Source of the DNA: RYN-230 sp963829725
GTDB lineage: Bacteria; Actinomycetota; Actinomycetes; Streptosporangiales; Streptosporangiaceae
DNA: 64,000 bases
Assembly: GCA_963829725.1 (NCBI GenBank)
Contig: CAWHJW010000002.1
Span: 215,301-279,300, forward strand
Direction: 5' to 3'
Part shown: piece by piece, positions 17,330 through 26,228 of the stretch
Layout: every line of letters begins with the position of its first letter
How positions within the stretch are numbered: position 1 is the first letter of the stretch
Translations under genes and position numbers: made by a program
The notes under the pieces: model-generated
The model's input: the letters and a program-made list of their open reading frames with translations, nothing else
Databases searched by the model: none
Told to the model about the DNA's origin: nothing

Positions 17330-18238
17330 GGCGGCGCGTGCAGCGTCGAGCACGGGCTGCCGGTAGGCCGCGCCGAACAGGCAGGCGTGCACCAGCAGCG
17401 GGTGCAGCTGGTGCAGCGGCACCCGGGCGCGCCACCCGGGCGCGAGCGGCGCCACGTCCGTGTAGGCGCGGAGGATCCGGTCCAGGTAGGGCGCGCCGAA
17501 CAGGGCCAGCATGGCCAGGTCGGTCTCCCGGTGGCCGCCCTGCGCGGCCGGGTCGATCAGAGCGCCGCGGCCCCCGGACCACAGCACGTTCCCGGACCAG
17601 CAGTCGCCGTGGATGCGGCTGGGCGGCTCGGGCGGGCCGGCCAGCGCGCCGATCCGGCTGACCACCTCCTCGACCACCGCGGTGCCCGCCGCGCCCAGCG
17701 TGCCGGTGTCCGCGGCGCGCCGGAGGTAGGGCAGCAGCCGCTTGCTGGCGTACCAGCTCGCCCAGTCCCCGGCGCTGCTGGCCACCGCCGGGCCGGCCGC
17801 CACGGCCGGCGCGTCGCCGGTACGGTCACCGAGCGGGAGGCTGGCGATGTACCCGGGCCATGGCGTGCCGAACCGGGCCGCCCCGGCCGCGTGCAGCACG
17901 GCGAGGTCGCGCCCGAACTGCTCGGCCGCGTGCGCGTCGGGCGCGCCGGCGGGCAGCCAGGCCACGGCCAGCGTGGCCTCATCCCAGCCGAGCACCTCCG
18001 GCACCCTGACGGAGCGGGCCTCGGCCAGCCAGCGCAGCCCGCGCGCCTCGGCCTCGAAGATCCCGCCGAGGTCGCCCGCGGCCACCTTGGCGAACACGGC
18101 CCGGCCGTCGGCCAGCCTCACCCGGTAGTGCGACCACAGGTGCGCTGACCCGACCGGGACCGCCTCGGCAACGGCGCTGCCGATGACCTGCTCCAGCCGC
18201 TCCGCCAGCCGCGGGCCGGCCAGGCCGGGCGTGCTCAC
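17318..18238 (-). CDS. Fructosamine kinase family protein
   Basis: 306 aa. The APH-like fold has the FN3K signature: AHLWSHYRVRLADGRAVFAKV, then the catalytic loop RIHGDCWSGNVLW and the metal-binding LIDPAAQGGHRETDLAML. FN3K enzymes phosphorylate the sugar of glycated amines or proteins as a repair step. The start overlaps the stop of the upstream LMW phosphatase by 4 bp, a coupling seen in other actinomycetes that fits a joint kinase/phosphatase repair role. Confidence 0.9.
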   Translation of the reverse strand: MSTPGLAGPRLAERLEQVIGSAVAEAVPVGSAHLWSHYRVRLADGRAVFAKVAAGDLGGIFEAEARGLRWLAEARSVRVPEVLGWDEATLAVAWLPAGAPDAHAAEQFGRDLAVLHAAGAARFGTPWPGYIASLPLGDRTGDAPAVAAGPAVASSAGDWASWYASKRLLPYLRRAADTGTLGAAGTAVVEEVVSRIGALAGPPEPPSRIHGDCWSGNVLWSGGRGALIDPAAQGGHRETDLAMLALFGAPYLDRILRAYTDVAPLAPGWRARVPLHQLHPLLVHACLFGAAYRQPVLDAARAALAA

Positions 18239-18849
18239 CTGCTGCCCGGTTCCGCGGCCGGGGCTTCCAGCAGCGTGGCGAGCTGCCCGGCCAGGCCGCG
18301 CACTGCCGCCTGCACCAGGTCCAGGGCGAGCGCGTAGTCCTCGGCGGCACCGCCGTACGGGTCGGGGACCTGACCGGAGAACAGGTCGTCCCCGGTGCCG
18401 CGTCCCGGGTCGAAGGAGCGGAACAGCGCCAGCCTGGGCCCGGCCGCCTCCGCGTCCGGGGCCATCTCCCGCAGGTCCTCCAGGTTGGCCAGGTCCATGG
18501 CCAGCACCAGGTCCTTGCCGGCGAACCAGGACGGCTGGAACTGCCGCGCCCGGTGCGCCGACCCGTCGTACCCGCGCCGTCCCAGCTCAGCCCGGGCGCG
18601 GCGGTCCATCGGGCCGCCCACATGCCAGTCCCCGGTCCCGGCGCTGTCCACCTCGACGAGCCCGCCCAGGCCGGCCCGGCCGAGTTCGGCGCGCGCCGCC
18701 ACCTCGGCCATCGGCGAACGGCAGATGTTCCCCAGGCAGACGAAGCAAATCCGGTAGGGCCGCAACGGCCGGCGCGGGGCAGGAGGGACCGGCAACGCGG
18801 ATGTTTCTGCGGGCATGGGACCAGAATGCCCGACCCGCGGAGTGCTCAC
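18235..18849 (-). CDS. Low-molecular-weight protein-tyrosine phosphatase
   Basis: 204 aa if the GTG at 18849 is used; ATG 18816 is also possible. The P-loop CLGNICRSP fits C-x5-R-S, and the general-acid loop is VPDPYGGAAEDY. Other family landmarks are VDSAGTGDWHVGGPMDRRA and FDPGRGTGDDLFSGQVPDPY. The family dephosphorylates Tyr or Arg residues. It is the first gene of a pair with the fructosamine kinase. Confidence 0.9.
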   Translation of the reverse strand: MSTPRVGHSGPMPAETSALPVPPAPRRPLRPYRICFVCLGNICRSPMAEVAARAELGRAGLGGLVEVDSAGTGDWHVGGPMDRRARAELGRRGYDGSAHRARQFQPSWFAGKDLVLAMDLANLEDLREMAPDAEAAGPRLALFRSFDPGRGTGDDLFSGQVPDPYGGAAEDYALALDLVQAAVRGLAGQLATLLEAPAAEPGSR

Positions 18850-18913
18850 GCCCCCGATCGTCGCAGGTTGCGCCGCTGCACGGCAGGCGAAAAGACCATG
18901 TCACCATAATCAG

Positions 18914-20317
18914 GTGTCCCAGATCACCGAATACCGCTCGCTGTCCTACTGGCTCAGCTCGCCCGGGGAGGACCTGACTCCGGGGGACCCGCTGCCGGGC
19001 GACACCGACGTGGACGTGGCCATCGCCGGGGCCGGCTTCACCGGCCTGTGGACCGCGTACTACCTGGCGCAGGCCGAACCCGGACTGCGGATCGCCGTGT
19101 GCGAGCGGGAGATCGCCGGCTTCGGTGCCTCAGGGCGCAACGGTGGCTGGTGCTCGGCGCTGTTCCCGGCCTCGCTGGCCAAGCTGGAGCGGATGGCGGG
19201 CCGCCGCGCCGCGGTCGCCATGTACCGGGCCATGCAGGCATGCGTGGACGAGGTGGGCCGGGTGGCCGCCGCCGAGGGCATCGACTGCCACTGGGTCAAG
19301 GGCGGCACGCTCCAGCTGGCCCGGTCCCCGGCCCAGCTGGAGCGGGCCCGCGAGGAGGTGGCGGAGGCGCGGTCGTACGGGTTCGGGCCCGGCGACCTCC
19401 GGCTGCTGTCCGCGGCCGAGACCGCGGAGCGGGTACGCGCCTCCGCGGTGCTGGGCGCCACGTACACGCCGCACTGCGCCGCCATCCACCCGGCCCGGCT
19501 GGCCCGCGGGCTGGCGGCGCTGCTGCGCCGCCGCGGGGTCGCCGTGTATGAGCAGACACCGGTCACCGAGATCGCCCCGCGGCGGCTGCGCACCCCGTAC
19601 GGAACGGTGCGGGCGCAGTACGTGATCCGGGCCACCGAGGGCTATACGCCGCGGCTGCCCGGCCTGCACCGCGCGCTGGCCCCGGTGTACTCGCTGATGA
19701 TCGCCACCGAGCCACTCCCCCCGGCGATCTGGGACGAGATCGGCCTGGCTGGCCGGCCGACGTTCGGGGACTACCGGCACCTGATCATCTACGGCCAGCG
19801 CACCGCGGACGGCCGGCTCGCGTTCGGCGGCCGGGGCGCGCCCTACCACTTCGGCTCGACGGTGCGGCCGGAGTTCGACCGCTCCCCGGCCGTGTTCAGC
19901 GCGCTGCGGCGGTCGCTGGCCGACCTGTTCCCGGCGCTCAGCAGGGTGGGCGGAGCGGGCGGGATGACGGTGACGCATGCCTGGGGCGGCCCGCTGGGCG
20001 TGCCACGGGACTGGTGCGCCTCGGCCGGGCTGGACCGCGCGACCGGCCTGGGCTGGGCGGGCGGGTACGTCGGCGACGGGGTGGCCACCACCAACCTGGC
20101 CGGGCGGACCCTGGCCGACCTGGTGCTCGGGCACGACTCGGAGATCACCCGGCTGCCCTGGGTCGGTCACCAGTCGCCGCCGTGGGAGGCCGAACCGCTG
20201 CGCTGGCTCGGCGCCAATGCTGGCCTGCAGGCGATGAGCTGGGCCGACCGCTGGGAGGCGCGGACCGGGCACCCCTCCAGGCTGGCCCAGTTCGCCGGCC
20301 GGTTCCTGGGCGGCTGA
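18914..20317 (+). CDS. FAD-dependent oxidoreductase (DAO family)
   Basis: About 467 aa from a GTG at 18914, chosen to avoid overlap with the phosphatase and because the family N-terminus (YRSLSYWLSS) starts there; the open frame begins at 18815. The Rossmann motif DVAIAGAGFTGLWTAYYLAQ is followed by the acidic ribose-binding residue in CEREIAGFGASGRNGGWCSAL. The C-terminal GLGWAGGYVGDGVATTNLAGRTLADLVLG closes the FAD site. It resembles amine or glycine oxidases of the PuuB type. The substrate is unknown and no operon partner lies on this strand. Confidence 0.88.
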   Translation: MSQITEYRSLSYWLSSPGEDLTPGDPLPGDTDVDVAIAGAGFTGLWTAYYLAQAEPGLRIAVCEREIAGFGASGRNGGWCSALFPASLAKLERMAGRRAAVAMYRAMQACVDEVGRVAAAEGIDCHWVKGGTLQLARSPAQLERAREEVAEARSYGFGPGDLRLLSAAETAERVRASAVLGATYTPHCAAIHPARLARGLAALLRRRGVAVYEQTPVTEIAPRRLRTPYGTVRAQYVIRATEGYTPRLPGLHRALAPVYSLMIATEPLPPAIWDEIGLAGRPTFGDYRHLIIYGQRTADGRLAFGGRGAPYHFGSTVRPEFDRSPAVFSALRRSLADLFPALSRVGGAGGMTVTHAWGGPLGVPRDWCASAGLDRATGLGWAGGYVGDGVATTNLAGRTLADLVLGHDSEITRLPWVGHQSPPWEAEPLRWLGANAGLQAMSWADRWEARTGHPSRLAQFAGRFLGG

Positions 20318-20342
20318 CCCTGCCCGGCCCGCCGCCCGGGGC

Positions 20343-20424
20343 GGCCGCCCCGGGGCGGCCTGGCCGCCCGGGGCGGCCGGGAACGGTCAGCCGGGGCAGC
20401 CCGGGGCCGCCGGCCGGCGGCCCC
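20343..20424. terminator. GC-rich palindromes between convergent genes
   Basis: Two perfect palindromes, 18 bp at 20343-20360 and 22 bp at 20403-20424, with further imperfect GGCCGCCC repeats between them, fill the gap between the convergent oxidoreductase and S53 peptidase genes. The placement suggests a bidirectional terminator. Confidence 0.6.
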
Positions 20425-20445
20425 GGGCGGCCCGGGGCAGTGCGG

Positions 20446-21888
20446 CTACCGCTGCCCGAACGAGGCGGCCCTGGCCAGGGCCGGCACGAACTTCGCGGCG
20501 TCGATCGTGCCCCAGCCGCTGGCCAGGTCGTAACCGGCCGTGGCGGGGTACCCGGTGACCCCGGCGAAGCTGTTGTCGCCGGCCATGATGTCCACCAGCC
20601 CGGTGCCCGGCACGCCATGGCGGGCGGCCGCGCCGAGGGCGTACAGCGCCGGGTTGATCAGGCCCAGCCGGTGCCCGGCGACCTGGTCGGCCAGCGCGAC
20701 GATGCCGGAGAAGATCGGTGACGCCTCACTGGTCCCGCCGATGATGTACCACCCGGCCCCGCCAGTCCCGCCGAAGGACCAGTAGACCCAGCAGCCGCCG
20801 TTGACCGCGGCGCTCATCGAGATGTCCGGGGTGCCGCGGTGGCTGCCGGTCACGCCGATCTGGTACAGCGGCCGGGAGAAGACCGCGGAGACGCCGCCGC
20901 CGCCCGCGCCGTACCCGTCATTCCACACCGAGTCCGGCTGGATCCGGTTACCCGCGTTGTCCAGGTAGAGCTGCGAGCCGCCGACGGAGGTGACCAGCGG
21001 GTCAGAGGACGGCCAGGAGTTCACCCGGTACGGGTACAGCGTCGAGCCGTCGAGCTCGTAGTCGGTGGCACCGGCGTCACCGGAGGCACCGAGCACCGTC
21101 ACATGATGGGCGTAGGCGTCCTTGAAGGCATAACGCAGGTCCAGCAGGCTTGAGTAGTTGCCCTGGCTGAACCCGGGGAAGGTGTTCTCGGTGGCGCCGA
21201 AGCTCTGCGAGATCACGTCACCGATACCGGCGTTGATCAGCGATTTCTCGGCGTTCATCATCTCCGGGAAGCCGGTCACGCCCTCGGTCTCGGCGACCGC
21301 GGTCTCGGCCAGGACGATCTTCGCGCCGGGGGCGATGGAGTGCGCGTACTCCACGTCGAGGGTCGTCTCCTCGGCCCAGCCCACCTCGGCGGAGTTGGTC
21401 GGGTCGAAGGCGGGCACGTTACCGAACTTGACGATCTGCAGATCGGGATTGGGCAGGCCGAACTGCTTGTCGAACGTCTTGATGTCGCTGCTGATCGTGG
21501 GCGATCCGTACGAGTTGACGATGACGATCGTCCGGCCCGCGCCGGTGATTCCGCGCTGGTAGAGCGGATTGAGGTCGTAGGCCGCCTGGTATTGCAGCGG
21601 CGTGTAGCACCGGATGTGGATGGCGGCCAGGCAGTCCGACGTGGTCAGCGGGGCCGGGTGCACCAGGCCGGTCAGGAGGGGCCCGCTCAGCGCGGGCCGC
21701 GGTGCCACCGGGGCGGCGTGGCCGGCAGCGGTGGCCGCGCCGGGCGCGGCCAGCGCGACCAGGCTGGTGGCCGCCATCAGCGGGAGGGCCCGCGAGGCGA
21801 GCCGGCCGGTGCGGGATCCGGTGCGGGATCCGCTGCGGCCAGCGCCGGGACCAGGGTCACGACGCGGCTTGCCGATTCTGGTTGTCAT
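20446..21888 (-). CDS. S53 family (sedolisin/kumamolisin-like) secreted serine-carboxyl peptidase
   Basis: 480 aa with a basic N-terminus and signal peptide ending near ATAAGHA. The catalytic domain begins around residue 90 (CYTPLQYQAAYDLNPLYQRG). Sedolisin residues are visible: Glu and Asp in EETTLDVEYAHSIAPGAKI, oxyanion Asp in GASGDAGATD, nucleophile Ser in GGTSEASPIFSGI, and the calcium-site end DLASGWGTIDA. The usual ~150-residue activation prodomain is missing; only ~60 residues separate signal peptide and catalytic domain. GGAGAG precedes the ATG. Such enzymes act extracellularly, usually at acid pH. Confidence 0.92.
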   Translation of the reverse strand: MTTRIGKPRRDPGPGAGRSGSRTGSRTGRLASRALPLMAATSLVALAAPGAATAAGHAAPVAPRPALSGPLLTGLVHPAPLTTSDCLAAIHIRCYTPLQYQAAYDLNPLYQRGITGAGRTIVIVNSYGSPTISSDIKTFDKQFGLPNPDLQIVKFGNVPAFDPTNSAEVGWAEETTLDVEYAHSIAPGAKIVLAETAVAETEGVTGFPEMMNAEKSLINAGIGDVISQSFGATENTFPGFSQGNYSSLLDLRYAFKDAYAHHVTVLGASGDAGATDYELDGSTLYPYRVNSWPSSDPLVTSVGGSQLYLDNAGNRIQPDSVWNDGYGAGGGGVSAVFSRPLYQIGVTGSHRGTPDISMSAAVNGGCWVYWSFGGTGGAGWYIIGGTSEASPIFSGIVALADQVAGHRLGLINPALYALGAAARHGVPGTGLVDIMAGDNSFAGVTGYPATAGYDLASGWGTIDAAKFVPALARAASFGQR

Positions 21889-22165
21889 GCCTCTCCTTCA
21901 TCGCGGCCAGGCCAGCCACCGGCATGGTGGGACAGCGGCGGCCCGGGCGCGGGTTCTCGGGCCCGGCGCGGTCCGCCGGGCTTCCCACCCTCAGCACTGG
22001 TCCGTTATCCCACAGCGCCCCGCCCGCGTCGATGCTTTTGCCCCTATATGGGAGGAGTACGAGGGCCCGACATTCCGTGAGGTGCTCGGGCTTCCCCGGC
22101 CGCGCAGCATGTTCGCACCCGCTGAACAGCCAGTCTCTTAGCACGTGAGCGCAGGGCTGGCCGGT

Positions 22166-22564
22166 TCAGCGCAGCAGCGGCAGCAGATGCTCGGTGATCA
22201 GCTCCAGCTGCTCATGGCGGCGCTCGCTGAGCAACTCGAAGATGAATGCCCGCCGGCGACGGCCATTCGATGGCCCTACCACGCGGGAGCCAAGCTCAGC
22301 GGCCTCGGGTGCTTCCAGGTCAACCCGCTGATCAAGGACTACCATGGGCCCGCCTGCGCCTATGTCGCCAATCCCTTCGGCGGTTACCAGGTCAACAGCC
22401 TTGGGCAGCGTTTCGTTGACTGCGATTACTGGTCCGGCCAGATGATGGCCGAGGCGGCACGAAGGTGCAGCGCAGGCACTCGGCGGGACAGCGCCAGACG
22501 GCGTGATCGGGACAACGCCAGGCGGCGTGATCGGGACAGCGCCAAGGCGGCCGCCGACCCGCAC
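22166..22564 (-). CDS. Hypothetical ORF, uncertain
   Basis: 132 aa open frame on the minus strand. Its last ~90 residues have natural-looking composition and high third-position GC (MVVLDQRVDLEAPEAAELGS, then RRAFIFELLSERRHEQLELI). The first ~40 residues overlap a plus-strand HEAT-repeat remnant, so the true start is unknown. No family recognised. Confidence 0.3.
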   Translation of the reverse strand: MRVGGRLGAVPITPPGVVPITPSGAVPPSACAAPSCRLGHHLAGPVIAVNETLPKAVDLVTAEGIGDIGAGGPMVVLDQRVDLEAPEAAELGSRVVGPSNGRRRRAFIFELLSERRHEQLELITEHLLPLLR

Positions 22565-22718
22565 GCCGATGTCCGGAAGGCAGTCGTGCTCTCCATCGCC
22601 CGGTGGGTCACCCGCGCTGAGGCGGCGGCCGTGCTGCGGACCCGCTGCACGACAGCGACGCCGATGTGCGCCGCTACGCCCGGCGGGCCTGGCCCAGGCC
22701 CGCTCCCGCGCCTAGCAT
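22450..22718 (+). pseudogene. HEAT-repeat protein remnant (frameshifted)
   Basis: The plus strand encodes ADPHADVRKAVVLSIARW, a typical HEAT unit; after a +1 shift near 22630 it continues as DPLHDSDADVRRYARRAW, a second unit. Just upstream, a 24-bp near-tandem DNA repeat encodes ARRRDRDN/ARRRDRDS. No start or intact frame remains, so this is read as the 3' remnant of a HEAT-repeat gene. Confidence 0.45.
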
Positions 22719-22724
22719 GGGCTC

Positions 22725-23594
22725 GTGCCGCTGCTCCACCCGCTGGTTGACGCGCAAGCCCTGGCCGCCCAGCTTGGCCATCCCGCGCTGCGGGTATTCG
22801 ACGCCACCGTGCACCTCCGCCGTGCGGCGGAGGGAGGCCCCTATACGGTCGAGGCCGGGCGCCCCGGATATGAGCAGGCGCATATCCCCGGGGCTGCGTT
22901 CGCGGACATCCCGGGCGAGCTATCGGACACGGGTTCGCCGTACCCCTTTGCGGTGCCGTCCGCCGGTGCCTTCGCCGCGGCCGCGGGCGGGCTGGGCATC
23001 GGCGCGGGGACGCATGTCGTGGCCTACGCGCAGGCGTCGCCGATGTGGGCCACCCGGCTGTGGTGGCTGCTGCGGTACTTCGGTTTCGACGACGTGAGCG
23101 TGCTGGACGGCGGGCTGCCGGCGTGGCTGGCTTACGGGCTGCCCACCGAGCCGGGCGACGTCCGCTACCCGCCTGCCCGGTTTACCGCCCGGCCCCGGCC
23201 CGAGTTGCTGGCCGTCCTCGGCGATGTCCGGGCGGTGGTCGGCGGGGGCGCGCGGGCGTGCCTCCTGAACGCGCTCCCGGAGGACGCCTTCCGCGGTGAG
23301 GGCCCGGGAGCATACAGCCGTCCCGGGCGGATTCCGGGGAGCATCAGCCTGCCAGCGGCCCGCCTGCTCGATCCGGCCACCAACCGGTTCCGGCCGCTTC
23401 CCCAGCTGGAGGCTGCGGTGGCCGCCGCTGGCGTGCGCGGCGGCGAATCGGTCATCGCCTACTGCGGCGGCGGCATCTCGGCCACGGTTGACCTGTTCGC
23501 CCTGTGGCTGACGGGGCGGGCTGATGCCCGCCTCTACGATGGCTCACTCACCGAATGGAGCGCCGATCCGGCGCTGCCCCTGGAGACAGGCTGA
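22725..23594 (+). CDS. Sulfurtransferase (two rhodanese domains)
   Basis: 289 aa from a GTG at 22725. Two rhodanese domains: the first contains YEQAHIPGAAFADIPGELSD and VSVLDGGLPAWLAYGLP; the second carries the catalytic loop AYCGGGISATVDLFAL with Cys in a CGGGISA loop, where thiosulfate and mercaptopyruvate enzymes usually have CRxGxx or CGSGVTA. RIPGSISLPAARLLDP marks the second domain entry. It probably transfers sulfane sulfur from 3-mercaptopyruvate or thiosulfate. Confidence 0.92.
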   Translation: MPLLHPLVDAQALAAQLGHPALRVFDATVHLRRAAEGGPYTVEAGRPGYEQAHIPGAAFADIPGELSDTGSPYPFAVPSAGAFAAAAGGLGIGAGTHVVAYAQASPMWATRLWWLLRYFGFDDVSVLDGGLPAWLAYGLPTEPGDVRYPPARFTARPRPELLAVLGDVRAVVGGGARACLLNALPEDAFRGEGPGAYSRPGRIPGSISLPAARLLDPATNRFRPLPQLEAAVAAAGVRGGESVIAYCGGGISATVDLFALWLTGRADARLYDGSLTEWSADPALPLETG

Positions 23595-24203
23595 GCCCGG
23601 GACGGGGTCGCCAGGTGAACTGCCGGCCTGCGTCATGCGCAGGCGTCTCCGCGGCGTTGTCCACGAACACGTTCGCGCGCTCGGGGATCTGTTCCCCGGC
23701 GCGGATCTCCTCTCTCCTGTCGGGCCCACATGGCCGCCTACGGCCGGTACATGCCCCAGTCGGCCCGGCGGCCCAGCCGGCGGCAGCGGACCCCGGCTGG
23801 CGCGTCCACCCACACCAGGCAGGACAGGTAGGGGAGCGGTGCGGCGCACCCCGACTCCGCAGCCCTCGACCACGAGCACAGGCCGCGGTGGTACCTCCAC
23901 CCATCCGGCGAGCGCCAGCTGGTCCCAGTCGTACCGGCGCCAGCGGCCCGTGAGCCCATGTGCCGCGGGACGCAGGACCCTGTCGAGCAGCAGGTCGATG
24001 GACTCGGCCAGGCCGTCCCACCCGCGCACCAGGTCGTCGGTGTTCAGCGGCTGCGTGCCCAGCACCGCAGCGAGGCGGGCGGCGAAGAACCCCTTGCCGG
24101 ACCCGGAGTACCCGTTGACGGCGACCACGCGGCAGTGCCGCCCGTCCCCGGCCGGGAGCGCCAGGATAGCCTCAGCCGCTGCGGCGGCATCCGGGCCGGC
24201 CAA
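23548..24203 (-). pseudogene. Uridine kinase-like P-loop kinase (frameshifted, with nonsense codon)
   Basis: The N-terminal frame from a TTG at 24203 has Walker A NGYSGSGKGFFAARL, LNTDDLVRGWDGLAES and VLVVEGCGVG. It then shifts near 23841 into a frame reading LPYLSCLVWVDAPAGVRCRR and GMYRP followed by TAG, and a third frame carries EEIRAGEQIPERANVFVDN. Joined, these give the usual actinobacterial uridine kinase/AAA-type nucleoside kinase order. At least two frameshifts and one stop break the gene; the end overlaps the sulfurtransferase by ~45 bp. Confidence 0.7.
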
Positions 24204-24222
24204 GAAAACTTAAGGATCTGTC

Positions 24223-25242
24223 ATGACAGCACACTGGCCAGTGCCCGCCGGGCTGCACACGTCCTCGGCCCAGCTCCCCGTCGAGGGCAGGCTGCCGTCT
24301 TTCGACCGCGCTACCGGGTGGCTCAACTCGCCGCCGCTGGCGCCGGCCGGCCTGCGCGGCAAGGTCGTCCTCGTCGGCTTCTGGACCTACACCTGCATCA
24401 ACTGGCTCCGCCAGCTTCCCTACCTTCGCGCCTGGGCCGGGAAATACGCCGGCCACGGGCTGGTCGTGATCGGGGTGCACACCCCCGAGTTCCCGTTCGA
24501 GCACAACCTCGGCAACGTCCGCCGCGCCGTGCAGGACATGCGGGTCGATTACCCGGTCGCGGTCGACAACGACTACGCGGTCTGGAGTGCCTTCGCCAAC
24601 CACTACTGGCCCGCCCTGTACTTCGCCGACGCGCAGGGGCGTATCCGGCATCACCACTTCGGCGAAGGCGAATACCAGCAGTCGGAAATGGTTATCCAGC
24701 AACTGCTGGCCGAGGCCGGATCCGCCGGAGCAGGTCATGAGCTGGTGTCAGTCGATGCCCGTGGCGCAGAAGCCCCGGCCGACTGGGCCAGCCTGAGATC
24801 ACCTGAGAACTACACCGGCTACGAGCGCACCGAGAACTTCGCGTCCCCCGGCGGGGCGGTACTCGGCAAGCGTCACGCCTACAGCGCCCCGGCGGCACTG
24901 AGGCGCAATCACTGGGCCCTGTCCGGGGACTGGACGGTGGAGGAACAGGCCGCCACGCTCAACGAGGCCGGCGGCCAGATCGCTTACCGCTTTCACGCCC
25001 GCGATCTCCACCTGGTCATGGGCCCGGCAGCACCAGGCACCCCGGTGCGGTTCCACGTGCGCATCGACGGGCAGCCGCCGGGTGCGGCTCATGGGGTCGA
25101 TGTCGACGACGGAGGCAGCGGAACGGTGGCCGATCAGCGGCTGTACCAACTCATCCGGCAGCCTGGCCCAATATCAGATGGCACCTTCGAGATTACCTTC
25201 TTCGGTCCCGGCGCTCAGGCCTACGCGTTCACCTTCGGCTAG
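24223..25242 (+). CDS. Redoxin-domain protein, DipZ C-terminal-like
   Basis: 339 aa. A thioredoxin/TlpA-like domain (GKVVLVGFWTYTCINWLRQLPYL ... GVHTPEFPFEHNLGNVRRAV ... VDNDYAVWSAFANHYWPALYF) is followed by a beta-rich C-terminal domain of ~150 aa (YTGYERTENFASPGG, then FHARDLHLVMGP), the layout of the periplasmic half of DipZ. Only one Cys is in the active-site position (CINW rather than CxxC). No signal peptide or membrane helix is evident, so it may be cytosolic. Divergent from the broken kinase gene. Confidence 0.82.
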   Translation: MTAHWPVPAGLHTSSAQLPVEGRLPSFDRATGWLNSPPLAPAGLRGKVVLVGFWTYTCINWLRQLPYLRAWAGKYAGHGLVVIGVHTPEFPFEHNLGNVRRAVQDMRVDYPVAVDNDYAVWSAFANHYWPALYFADAQGRIRHHHFGEGEYQQSEMVIQQLLAEAGSAGAGHELVSVDARGAEAPADWASLRSPENYTGYERTENFASPGGAVLGKRHAYSAPAALRRNHWALSGDWTVEEQAATLNEAGGQIAYRFHARDLHLVMGPAAPGTPVRFHVRIDGQPPGAAHGVDVDDGGSGTVADQRLYQLIRQPGPISDGTFEITFFGPGAQAYAFTFG

Positions 25243-25888
25243 GCCAGGGGGTTACGCGGTGTAGCTACGGGGGACCGGCCAGTATCAGGGCGCGCCTTCT
25301 CCTGTTCCGCGCGGAAGCCGCAGACCGGGCTCGCGTCGTCTACATGCCGGACACCACCTGGCCAGTAAGCGGATATCCGCCAGGCTCATCCCGGAGTCGC
25401 CGAAACACCCGGTTCCGATGTCGTCTTAGGGTTTCGGCACGTCAGCAACGATTCGCTCGCGCTCGCCTTCCCGGTCCCGCCTGACGCCTCAACCAGCGCC
25501 TTTTCCTCATCGCTCACCACGACGGTCTTCAGCCGACGCAGCATGAGGTGTGAAGCCTCCCTCCGCAGGGCGGCTCCGAAGGGCCACGAAACCTTCATCT
25601 CCCGCACAGCACCGCATCAAGGACTCGTTCCTACATCAGGTCCTCCTTGCGTTCAGGACACACTTCGGCACCCACAGGGTGACGGTATCCCCTTGCCTGG
25701 GTGGTGGCGTAGCGTTTGGTGATGGTGGGGGCGCGGGCGGGTGTTTTGAGTCACCGTACAGGCCGCCGCCATGCGCCAACTGTGGGGCGCAGCGCACTGG
25801 CAAGCGCACTGGCGACGAGGCGGAACCGCGCCGCCGTCATCACGTGGTCTGCGTGGTGCGCGAAGAACTAGCGGAGAAGTTTATAACC
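25243..25888. other. Intergenic, no supported gene
   Basis: About 650 bp. Open frames exist on both strands but none has recognisable domains or a good ribosome site; a short minus-strand stretch near 25480-25560 (MLRRLKTVVVSDEEKALVEASG) has plausible composition only. Probably remnant DNA at the edge of the mobile-element zone. Confidence 0.4.
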
Positions 25889-26200
25889 ATGAAAATGCAT
25901 AATCTCGATTATAGAGTGACCTGTCCTGGATGCGGTAGGCAGCACGAGTCACTACCGTGTCCTAATTGCCATTCGACGGCTGGATACAGATTCGTAAACT
26001 TCATTAGCCCCGCCGGCACCGTGCGATGTGAGAACTGCCAGCTAGACGTGCGTCAATGGCGCTGACCATGCGGAACCCTGATCGACATTCGACTGCTCAT
26101 TGACAAGGCTCCGGGCTGCTTTATCGCTACAGAGATCTACGGAGCCGACTCCGTCCAAGTGGCTTTATTGCGCAAGTTCCGCGACCTGTGGGGTTTCTAA
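25889..26200 (+). pseudogene. Zinc-ribbon plus CFI-motif small protein interrupted by an in-frame TGA
   Basis: ATG 25889, with GGAGAAG about 11 nt upstream, opens a 58-codon zinc-ribbon protein with Cys pairs CPGC, CPNC and CENC, ending in TGA at 26063-26065. The same frame stays open to 26200 and encodes GCFIATEIYGADSVQVALLR, which matches the CFIATxxYG motif of small bacterial proteins. Both parts together look like one ~103-residue protein with a single nonsense codon. The end lies just before the transposase remnant. The start region is noticeably AT-rich relative to its surroundings. Confidence 0.5.
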
Positions 26201-26228
26201 ACTCGGCTACCGGCGTTGAGCTGGGCTT

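Noticed and set aside
22145..22750. 201-codon plus-strand ORF before the sulfurtransferase
   Set aside because: Only the end carries HEAT-like sequence and it shifts frame; the first two thirds lack family resemblance, so only a remnant is annotated.
26063..26065. Selenocysteine readthrough at the in-frame TGA
   Set aside because: No SECIS-like hairpin is evident after the codon and the position does not correspond to a redox motif.
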